A stretch of DNA of 11,810 nt, taken from Suttonella ornithocola. GTDB taxonomy: Bacteria > Pseudomonadota > Gammaproteobacteria > Cardiobacteriales > Cardiobacteriaceae. This document shows positions 1 to 6,661 of the stretch, piece after piece. The notes under the pieces were generated by a model. The model saw only the letters and a list, made by a program, of their open reading frames with translations. It had not been told where the DNA came from and made no database searches. Made by a program: the position numbers and the translations under genes. The stretch lies in the NCBI RefSeq assembly GCF_001889065.1, contig NZ_LWHB01000101.1, forward strand, positions 1-11,810, in the 5' to 3' direction. Positions within the stretch are counted from its first letter, which is position 1. Each line of letters opens with the position of its first letter.

Positions 1-3000
1 AAATGCAGCCTAATTGATGAAGATGATGAAAAAGCATTAGCAACAGCATTTAAACAAGAATTAGCTGCGCTAGATATTGAGCAAGAAAATATTTCGAATG
101 CATTATCGCAGCATTTAGGTCATTGGATTGCGCAACAGAATAATAGTGAGGCGTATAAGACTTTACTAGATAGGGTAGTAAGGCACTTACCTTCATCTTC
201 AGTGCAAGCTTCTTTGCCAAAGCAATACCAACATATGGCAAAAATGCTTGCACAAAATTTACAAGCTCAACCTTTAGATGAACAGGATGAAACTATTTTA
301 GCAAACGCATTGTTAACTGAAATTGAATCAATGGGTTATTCTAGTGTTGATGCGACATTAAAAAAACAGCTACAAGAACAACTTGGAACCTTTGCAATAC
401 AAAGTTCTAATGCAACTGAATATCAGGCGTTGTTATCTAATATTTTATCTAAACTAGAGCAGACTACAGAGAAACCATTAGATTATGAGCAAATGTTTAG
501 TGATATTGAGCTAACAGAGAATACGACTCAAAATCTACAAGACGATAAGCTTGTAGCAAAATTAGCGACCATGGCTAAAGAAATTGCTTCTGATGAAAAT
601 ATTGATGATATTGAGGTTGATTTATTTCAGTCTCAGTTGCGAGAAGCATTATCGGAAGTGCAAGAAGAAAATGCACTTTATGGTCGTTTAACTAGTCAGT
701 TATCAGAAAAATTATTAGATGATGAGATAGCGCAAGCATTATTACAAACTACGTTAGAAACCTTACAAGAAGAAGCTGATAAAATGGCTTCTCAAACATC
801 TGAAGTAGTAAAATCCGATAATTACTCTGTAGAAGGAAAGGCTTCATCTTTAGTTGCTGGTGAAGACGAGGTGTTTGCTTCTCCGAGAGAAAGCATATTA
901 CCTTTATCTAAGCAAGAGATTATTCCTGAAGTAGAACAAATATCTGAATCTCATAAGCCAGTTGCGACTGAAATAATTAATTTATCCAATGATGATACGT
1001 CTGATAATGATATTGCTAGTATTTCTGGTGCTGTTGATGTCAATAAAATAGAAGATAGCGAAACGATACTAGATATCAAGGTGTCTGATAATACTGAAAA
1101 TAATCAAGTTTCTCAAATAGAAAAAAGCGTAACAGAGACAGCTTTTTCAAAGCCACAGATTGATGATATTTCTTCAGAGCCATCTTTATTAGATGGAGCA
1201 GAAGCATTGTGGAATAAGGAATATCAAGTTTCTGAGACAGACAAAGGTCTAAGTAAAGCTTCATCAGAAAAGATATCAGAATCGGAGTTTGATGGGGATT
1301 TATTAGATATTCAGTCAACAGATAAAAAATTTGCTAATATCAGTAAAAATTTAATAGAGAAGCAATCTGTTGGTAACCGTCAGATAGGTAACGCATTAAG
1401 TCAACCAGTGGTAAGATTGAGTGAAGAGTTATCTACGATTGCTCGACATACTAGCTTAAGTGATGCGTTTTCGACCAAATCTGATACTCGTCATCCTGGT
1501 ATGGCAGCATTTTTAAATGCAATTGACCAATTTGAAACACTTTCTCAACGGGCAGAAAAAGATAGCTCTCCTGAGTTGATAGATGATTTGATAGAATCTG
1601 TTTATGATATTGAAGATGTATTAGATACTTCCGCAACACCAGATTGGATTTGGCGGATGCTTGATGCTATTGAGCAATTATTATTGATGCATAAAACACA
1701 AGAAGGTGGATTAAGCTTAAATGCGGTTTCAATATTGCGAGAAAGTGCCCAACTAATTGAGCATTATAATAATGACAATGAAACCAGTGCCGAAGAGGCA
1801 AATAAAACAATCAATGCGTTGATGTCTGCTAGACAAACACTTTCTAGTCGCATGACTCCAGCATCTCTTGCAGTACCTGCTGTTGCTACAAGCGATGATG
1901 TGGTGAGTTCTCAATGGCAACAATCGCATGAATGGACGCTAGATCCAAACGCTAATTCTGAATTGGTTGAAACATTTTTAGATGAAGCAGTGATGCTCTT
2001 AGGTAGAAGTCAGCTGGAAATAGAGCGTTGGGACGAGCAACGTGAACAATTAGGGCATTTAGATGTTATTCGTCGCGATATGCATACCCTAAAAGGTAGT
2101 GCACGAATGGCGGGTTATTTTGCTATTGGAGATTTAACGCATGCAGTTGAATCTATGCTTGAGAGTATTATTGATGGCTATTCAAAGCCAAGTAATCAGG
2201 CAGTTGCTATTCTTAGTGGTGCGATGTGGCAAGCGATGTTAATGTTAGACGCTATTCGCGATGGATATTTACCACAAACAGATCCTTATATTTTAAATAA
2301 TATCAATCAGTATCTTGGTCTTCCTTTACCTTATCCAGAGGTTGCTGAGAATGAAAAACGAATTAAAGCAGAAGAAAAAGCTGCGCTTAAACAGCCTCAA
2401 ATAGCCTCGGTTTCTGCACTAGAACAAATACCAGAGCAAGAAGCCATTGTTGATAAATCAGCAATAGAAAAGGTTTATGGTAGTAGCTTTGATGAAAATA
2501 TTGATCCTGTATTGGTAGATATTTTTAGTGATGAAGCACAAGAGCTTATTGAGCAGGCAGGAGTACTATTAACAGAGGACTTGACCAAGAAATCAGTTGT
2601 TGACGAACTTAAGCGTAATATGCATACCTTAAAAGGAGGTGCGAGACTAGTTGGTTTGGTTGCCATTGGAGATGTTTCACATCTTATGGAATCTGTAATA
2701 GAGCAGCTTGGCGATGTCAATGAAACTAAATTGCGTCAAGCAAAAACACTTTTAGGACTTGGACATGAAACGCTTTATAGTATGTTGGATAGTGTGTTGC
2801 GCCAAGAAATGCCAACACCGGCAGGTGCATTAAATTATTCGTTAGAACAATTTGTTAAAGAAGGCAAATTTACTTTGCCGACATCTAGCGAAATAAAAGA
2901 ATCTAAGCTTGAATTTACTCAACAAGATAAACCAGAATTAGAAACGTCTTTTCAAAAACTGCAAGAAGAGAGCAATATACCGTCGCAAACTTCTGAAATG

Positions 3001-5043
3001 GTATCAGAAAGAGAACTGCTTTCCGAAAAAATAGAAGAGAAATTGTCTGTAACAACAGATCTAGATGAATCAGCGTCTATGCCTTTGGATAAAGATTCGT
3101 CAGAGATTTCTTCTCATCAGGAATCTACTATTACAAAAGAAAATTTTTCTTCTGTTGAACCTACCCAAACCCAAGTTGAAGAAACAGCTTCTCAGGAAGA
3201 AAAAATACCAGAACCTTCTATTGCTTCTGAAGTTCAACGTTACGTAAGGGTAGATGCTAAGTTATTAGATGAAATGATTGCCATGGTTGGTGAAACCGCC
3301 ATTATACGCTCTCGAATTGAAAATATTTCTTCAGAATCAGAGTTTAACTTAACAGAGCTAACACGTATCGCTACTCGTATTGATGAACAAATGCGTCGTT
3401 TAGATAATGAGACAGAAGCGCAAATGTTATTCCGTAGGGAAGCTCAAGAGCATGATGATGAGCATTTTGATCCGTTAGAAATGGATCGTTTTAGTGAAAT
3501 TCAGCAGCTTTCTAGACAGTTAGCTGAAGCTATCAATGACTTGAAGAACGTTCAAGATACATTGGCAACAGAAAATACTCTGCTAAGAAATCTTTCTAGT
3601 CAGCAAGGTGTTATTCAAAGAGGTTTGCAAGAACGTTTATTGACAACGCAGCTTATTCGATTTGATGTTAACGAAGCACGTCTAAAGCGCTTGGTTCGTC
3701 AAACGGCAAAATCTGTTGGTAAAGAGGTTACTTTAATTTTAGAAGGTGGAGAGGTAGAGCTAGAGCGACGCTTGATTGAAGATATATTGCCTGCTATTGA
3801 ACATATGATTCGTAATGCAATTGGGCATGGTATTGAACCTGAGAAAGAAAGAATAGCAGCAGGTAAACCTCCAATTGGTGTTATCAAATTATCTATCATT
3901 GCTAATGCTTCTAACGTAGAAATCCGTATACTTGATGACGGTCGTGGATTTGATTATGAGCGGATTAAAGAAAAGGCAAGAGAAAAAGGGTGGCTAAATC
4001 CTGATAAAGAAAATGATCATCAGTATCTTAATAGTTTATTGATGCGTTCAGGCTTTTCTACTGCGAAGACGGTTACGCAATTATCAGGTCGTGGCGTGGG
4101 TATGGATGTAGTTAATGAAATGATAAAACAACGTCGTGGTCAGCTACAAGTAGATTCTATACCCGGTCAAGGAACGCAGTTTGTTATTACAATGCCTTTC
4201 TCAATGAGTATCGCAGAAGTTCTGCTAGTAGGTATTGCTGGACAAACTTATGCTGCACCGATGAGCGCAGTTGCTGCAATCAGTCAGCTTAGCCGTGAAG
4301 AGCTAGAACGCAGTTATCAAGGTGAGGAAACTTATCACCACTATAATGGTATGGATTATCGTATTTATATTTTAGGAAAATACTTTAATCCTAATGAGTT
4401 TGAGTGGGAATTGGAGACAGAAAGTGTTCCGGCATTATTTGTAAATGCTGGTGGAGAACCAGTCGTGCTTTATGTCGATCATATTGGTAATCGTTTAGAA
4501 ATTATTGTTAAGAACGTTAACCGTCAGGTACTAAATGTACCGGGAATCTCAGGAGCAACTATTCTTGGAGACGGCGATGTTGTTCCTGTATTGGATTTAT
4601 TAGATTTATCTCGTAGAATTAATGGATTAGGTGAAAGTGAAGATGCTGTTACTTATGAGGAGCCACAAGCGCATCATATTTTAGTAGTGGATGATTCTGT
4701 AACGATGCGTAAAGTTTCTACTCGTTTATTAGAGCGTAATGGTTATGTCGTAGAAACAGCCAAAGATGGCTTAGATGCGATAGAGGTCTTGACAAGATTT
4801 ACCCCAGATTTGATTTTATTAGACATTGAGATGCCAAGAATGGATGGCTTTGAGTTTGCTAGCCATGTAAGGCAAAATAGTGAACATAAAACAGTGCCTA
4901 TTGTGATGGTTACCTCAAGAACGGGTGAAAAACATCGTGAGCGCGCTGAAGAAATTGGGGTGCAAGGTTATCTTGGAAAACCTTATCAAGAAGATGTGTT
5001 GATTGAAACACTACAATCATTGATTGGAGGAACGGACGCATGA
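1..5043 (+). CDS. chpA: ChpA/PilL-type hybrid chemosensory histidine kinase (5' end outside window)
   Basis: This is the central kinase of a Chp/Pil system, which in relatives controls type IV pilus twitching and surface sensing by passing phosphate to PilG/PilH-type regulators. The frame is open from base 1, so at least 1680 residues are present and the true start lies upstream; the GTG at 202 is internal. Order by window residue: degenerate ~88-residue repeats (4-265), Ser/Glu/Asp-rich linker (about 265-490), helical region, Hpt domain with HTLKGSAR (His695), second Hpt with HTLKGGAR (His875), acidic linker (about 960-1075), CheA dimerisation region, HATPase with N box (His1268, Asn1272), G1 box DDGRGFD (1312-1318) and G2 box GRGVGMD (1363-1369), CheW-like domain (about 1395-1540), and receiver with Asp1564/1565, phospho-acceptor Asp1608, Thr1638 and Lys1660. 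The family and domain calls are firm. The number of Hpt domains upstream is unknown. Confidence 0.93.
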   Translation, partial: KCSLIDEDDEKALATAFKQELAALDIEQENISNALSQHLGHWIAQQNNSEAYKTLLDRVVRHLPSSSVQASLPKQYQHMAKMLAQNLQAQPLDEQDETILANALLTEIESMGYSSVDATLKKQLQEQLGTFAIQSSNATEYQALLSNILSKLEQTTEKPLDYEQMFSDIELTENTTQNLQDDKLVAKLATMAKEIASDENIDDIEVDLFQSQLREALSEVQEENALYGRLTSQLSEKLLDDEIAQALLQTTLETLQEEADKMASQTSEVVKSDNYSVEGKASSLVAGEDEVFASPRESILPLSKQEIIPEVEQISESHKPVATEIINLSNDDTSDNDIASISGAVDVNKIEDSETILDIKVSDNTENNQVSQIEKSVTETAFSKPQIDDISSEPSLLDGAEALWNKEYQVSETDKGLSKASSEKISESEFDGDLLDIQSTDKKFANISKNLIEKQSVGNRQIGNALSQPVVRLSEELSTIARHTSLSDAFSTKSDTRHPGMAAFLNAIDQFETLSQRAEKDSSPELIDDLIESVYDIEDVLDTSATPDWIWRMLDAIEQLLLMHKTQEGGLSLNAVSILRESAQLIEHYNNDNETSAEEANKTINALMSARQTLSSRMTPASLAVPAVATSDDVVSSQWQQSHEWTLDPNANSELVETFLDEAVMLLGRSQLEIERWDEQREQLGHLDVIRRDMHTLKGSARMAGYFAIGDLTHAVESMLESIIDGYSKPSNQAVAILSGAMWQAMLMLDAIRDGYLPQTDPYILNNINQYLGLPLPYPEVAENEKRIKAEEKAALKQPQIASVSALEQIPEQEAIVDKSAIEKVYGSSFDENIDPVLVDIFSDEAQELIEQAGVLLTEDLTKKSVVDELKRNMHTLKGGARLVGLVAIGDVSHLMESVIEQLGDVNETKLRQAKTLLGLGHETLYSMLDSVLRQEMPTPAGALNYSLEQFVKEGKFTLPTSSEIKESKLEFTQQDKPELETSFQKLQEESNIPSQTSEMVSERELLSEKIEEKLSVTTDLDESASMPLDKDSSEISSHQESTITKENFSSVEPTQTQVEETASQEEKIPEPSIASEVQRYVRVDAKLLDEMIAMVGETAIIRSRIENISSESEFNLTELTRIATRIDEQMRRLDNETEAQMLFRREAQEHDDEHFDPLEMDRFSEIQQLSRQLAEAINDLKNVQDTLATENTLLRNLSSQQGVIQRGLQERLLTTQLIRFDVNEARLKRLVRQTAKSVGKEVTLILEGGEVELERRLIEDILPAIEHMIRNAIGHGIEPEKERIAAGKPPIGVIKLSIIANASNVEIRILDDGRGFDYERIKEKAREKGWLNPDKENDHQYLNSLLMRSGFSTAKTVTQLSGRGVGMDVVNEMIKQRRGQLQVDSIPGQGTQFVITMPFSMSIAEVLLVGIAGQTYAAPMSAVAAISQLSREELERSYQGEETYHHYNGMDYRIYILGKYFNPNEFEWELETESVPALFVNAGGEPVVLYVDHIGNRLEIIVKNVNRQVLNVPGISGATILGDGDVVPVLDLLDLSRRINGLGESEDAVTYEEPQAHHILVVDDSVTMRKVSTRLLERNGYVVETAKDGLDAIEVLTRFTPDLILLDIEMPRMDGFEFASHVRQNSEHKTVPIVMVTSRTGEKHRERAEEIGVQGYLGKPYQEDVLIETLQSLIGGTDA
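10..798 (+). repeat. Three degenerate ~88-residue protein repeats in the N-terminal part of the kinase
   Basis: Three segments begin at window residues 4, about 91 and 179, spaced 87-88 residues apart. They share the pattern DExDE/QDDK, an ALxxE(I/L) helix, a QLxExL helix, an (N)xxxY near position 49-51 and LLxxIxxxL. Units one and two open with DEDDE and DEQDE and both carry a later YxxM. The likeness is at protein level only; I see no DNA repeat. The first unit starts at the window edge, so more copies may lie upstream. Function is unknown; a helical spacer or degenerate phosphotransfer-like modules are possible. Confidence 0.5.
5026..5030 (+). promoter_or_regulatory. Shine-Dalgarno site for the chpC-like gene
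   Basis: GGAGG lies 9 bases before the ATG at 5040, inside the end of the kinase gene. With the ATGA stop/start overlap it supports this start and translational coupling. Confidence 0.75.
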
Positions 5044-5483
5044 CTGATATTGAAGTAATCTTAATTCCTAGTGGTGGTGAAGAGTGGTTAGTTTTTCCAC
5101 AAGCTATTGTAGGGAGAGTTTATCCTTATGCTCCTGCATTATCAGCTGAAAATGTGAGTGAATTCATAGTTGGAAGTATGTTGGTTCAAAATGAGAAAAT
5201 GCCAGTTTTAGATTTTGTTTTTACTTCTAAGGAAGTTCCTTATGAGGAAACTTATCGAATTATTTTAGTTTCAACAATTACGGATAAATCTAATTATCGG
5301 CGCTATGCTGTAATTAGCTATGGTGAACCAATTTTAATAAAACTTAATGAAAAAGAAATTACAAAACTCAGCGATGGCAATCATCGTTTTATAGCACAAT
5401 ATGTTTCAATAGCTAATCAGAGTGATAAGAAGATTGCTTTGTTAGATTTACCACTATTTGAAGCCGAACTACGAATGAGATAA
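5040..5483 (+). CDS. chpC: CheW-like chemosensory adaptor (ChpC type)
   Basis: A 147-residue single-domain protein with CheW-like features: an N-terminal beta strand pattern (VILIPSGGEEWLVFP), a central LDFVF strand where CheW proteins have their PVxDL-type segment, and a C-terminal LLDLPLF. CheW proteins link receptors to the CheA kinase under the membrane; ChpC-type proteins are accessory adaptors in the Pil-Chp pathway. It overlaps the kinase gene by 4 bases (ATGA) with a good GGAGG ahead, so the two are almost surely co-translated. No ChpB methylesterase gene lies between kinase and adaptor, unlike the Pseudomonas chpA-chpB-chpC order. The CheW-fold call rests on context and strand pattern as much as motif, and the chpC name on position. 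Confidence 0.75.
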   Translation: MTDIEVILIPSGGEEWLVFPQAIVGRVYPYAPALSAENVSEFIVGSMLVQNEKMPVLDFVFTSKEVPYEETYRIILVSTITDKSNYRRYAVISYGEPILIKLNEKEITKLSDGNHRFIAQYVSIANQSDKKIALLDLPLFEAELRMR

Positions 5484-5485
5484 AA

Positions 5486-6445
5486 ATGAACCCAGATTAT
5501 TTAGATTTTGAACAACCCATTGCTGAATTAGAATATAAATTAACCGAATTACGCCAATTTGGTGAGCAGTCAGAAATGGATTTAAGTGATGAAATTTCTC
5601 GTCTTGAAGCAAAATCCAAAAGTCTAACAAAGAGTATTTTTGAAGATTTAGATGACTGGCAAATTGCACAAATGGCTCGTCATCCACGTCGGCCATATAC
5701 GAAAGACTATATTAAACATATTTTTACCGATTTTTATGAATTACACGGTGATAGACATTATGCTGATGATGCCGCTATTGTAGGGGGGATGGCTCGTTTA
5801 AATAATCGTAGTGTCATGATTATTGGACATGAGAAAGGTAGAGATACCAAATCTAAAGTTAAGCGTAATTTTGGGATGCCGCGTCCAGAAGGCTATCGAA
5901 AAGCCTTGAGGCTAATGAAATTAGCAGAAAGATTTAATATTCCTGTTATTACGTTTATTGACACTCCCGGCGCTTATCCTGGGATTGGTGCGGAAGAAAG
6001 GGGGCAAAGCGAAGCTATTGCTCGTAATCTATATGAAATGGCGATTTTAAAGATACCTACGATTGCATGTGTCATTGGAGAAGGGGGATCTGGTGGTGCT
6101 TTAGCAATTGGCGTTGCAGATAAAGTGATGATGCTGCAATATAGTATGTATTCGGTTATTTCTCCAGAAGGTTGTGCATCTATTTTATGGCGTGATGCAG
6201 CAATGGCTGCAGACGCAGCACAAGCGATGCAAGTAACTTCTACACATTTACAAAAACTTAAGTTAATTGATGAAGTTATTGAAGAACCACTTGGAGGCGC
6301 ACATCGCGCACTAGATGAAATGAGTGCTAAGTTAAAACAAATCTTTTTAGAAACATTAAAATCTTTAGATGCTATGTCAATAGAAGAAAGAATTAGTACT
6401 CGTATTGAAAAAATACGAGATTATGGAACTTTTGAAGAGGAGTAA
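5486..6445 (+). CDS. accA: Acetyl-CoA carboxylase carboxyltransferase subunit alpha
   Basis: AccA pairs with AccD to transfer the carboxyl group from carboxybiotin on AccB to acetyl-CoA, giving malonyl-CoA, the first committed step of fatty acid synthesis in the cytosol. At 319 residues it equals the E. coli length. It shows the family N-terminus (LDFEQPIAELE), IAQMARHPRRPYT, FIDTPGAYPGIGAEERGQSE, the glycine-rich oxyanion loop GEGGSGGALAIG (residues 198-209) and YSVISPEGCASILW. The ATG is 2 bases after the chpC-like stop, with a weak GAGA ahead in the preceding gene, so it is probably co-transcribed with the chp genes. A strong hairpin follows. In many gammaproteobacteria accA lies after dnaE, so the chemosensory neighbour is unusual. 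Confidence 0.97.
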   Translation: MNPDYLDFEQPIAELEYKLTELRQFGEQSEMDLSDEISRLEAKSKSLTKSIFEDLDDWQIAQMARHPRRPYTKDYIKHIFTDFYELHGDRHYADDAAIVGGMARLNNRSVMIIGHEKGRDTKSKVKRNFGMPRPEGYRKALRLMKLAERFNIPVITFIDTPGAYPGIGAEERGQSEAIARNLYEMAILKIPTIACVIGEGGSGGALAIGVADKVMMLQYSMYSVISPEGCASILWRDAAMAADAAQAMQVTSTHLQKLKLIDEVIEEPLGGAHRALDEMSAKLKQIFLETLKSLDAMSIEERISTRIEKIRDYGTFEEE

Positions 6446-6469
6446 TAGTCAATTTTTCTTCCTTTCCTA

Positions 6470-6504
6470 ATAAATAAAGCACTCAATCCGAGTGCTTTAT
6501 TTAT
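6470..6504 (+). terminator. Intrinsic terminator after accA, possibly bidirectional
   Basis: A perfect 15-bp inverted repeat (arms 6470-6484 and 6490-6504) with a 5-base loop AATCC. The core is GCACTC/GAGTGC and the outer arm is A/T-rich, with A-rich sequence on the left and T-rich on the right, so it could stop transcription in both directions. It lies 25 bases after the accA stop and ends the chp-accA unit. Confidence 0.85.
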
Positions 6505-6512
6505 CTTTATAC

Positions 6513-6517
6513 AGCTT
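6513..6517 (+). repeat. Left 5-bp direct repeat (putative target duplication)
   Basis: AGCTT directly abuts the left end of the inverted-repeat element. The same five bases abut the right end at 6649-6653, as expected for a duplicated insertion target. Confidence 0.5.
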
Positions 6518-6532
6518 GAGATCTTTGCAAAA
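6518..6532 (+). repeat. Left terminal inverted repeat
   Basis: GAGATCTTTGCAAAA pairs with 6634-6648 at 14 of 15 positions; the mismatch is the fifth base from the end. Confidence 0.75.
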
Positions 6533-6555
6533 TTCCGTTTTACACTAAATTTTGC
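6527..6555. repeat. Sub-terminal hairpin inside the MITE-like element
   Basis: GCAAAATT (6527-6534) and AATTTTGC (6548-6555) form a perfect 8-bp inverted repeat around a 13-base loop. It reuses the inner part of the left terminal repeat. The overlapping palindrome CTACTAGTAG (6555-6564) and a second small hairpin (TTTCAA 6593-6598 with TTGAAA 6610-6615) add further fold potential. Confidence 0.55.
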
Positions 6556-6633
6556 TACTAGTAGAAAAATTAATACTACGATTTTAATATATTTTCAAAA
6601 TTTAAAAAATTGAAATTTCTCTATTTTATGTTT

Positions 6634-6648
6634 TTTTGCAAAGGTCTC
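6634..6648 (-). repeat. Right terminal inverted repeat
   Basis: TTTTGCAAAGGTCTC is the inverted partner of 6518-6532. It ends 13 bases before the tilS ATG. Confidence 0.75.
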
Positions 6649-6653
6649 AGCTT
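6649..6653 (+). repeat. Right 5-bp direct repeat (putative target duplication)
   Basis: AGCTT immediately follows the right terminal repeat and matches 6513-6517. Confidence 0.5.
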
Positions 6654-6661
6654 ATAACATT

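Larger units (their letters stand above)
6518..6648. mobile_element. MITE-like element, 131 bp, with 15-bp terminal inverted repeats
   Basis: The left end GAGATCTTTGCAAAA (6518-6532) is the reverse complement of the right end TTTTGCAAAGGTCTC (6634-6648) with one mismatch. AGCTT flanks both sides as a direct repeat. The inside is very AT-rich and has no coding frame, so the element could only move with a transposase supplied in trans. From memory, ends of the form GAGACCTTTGCA occur in IS5-group insertion sequences, but a 5-bp target duplication is not the usual size for that group, so the parent is unassigned. An internal deletion remnant of a full insertion sequence is the main alternative. 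It fills the gap between the accA terminator and tilS. Confidence 0.7.

Noticed and set aside
3065..3247. Short plus-strand frame rich in Leu and Lys
   Set aside because: It is an out-of-frame reading of the acidic, Ser-rich kinase linker, with no ribosome-binding site and low complexity.
202..5043. GTG at 202 as the kinase start
   Set aside because: The same frame is open to base 1 and codes for a repeat unit that continues past 202; no ribosome-binding site precedes the GTG.
5469..5696. Minus-strand open frame of 75 residues over the start of accA
   Set aside because: It lies antisense to a firmly identified gene, has no recognisable domain and no evident promoter.
6555..6564. Palindrome CTACTAGTAG as an operator
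   Set aside because: It lies inside the MITE-like element, is not repeated nearby, and has no promoter placed to be controlled by it.
6505..6661. Possible small RNA or riboswitch ahead of tilS
   Set aside because: The fold potential is explained by terminal inverted repeats with flanking direct repeats, and no known riboswitch core is visible.
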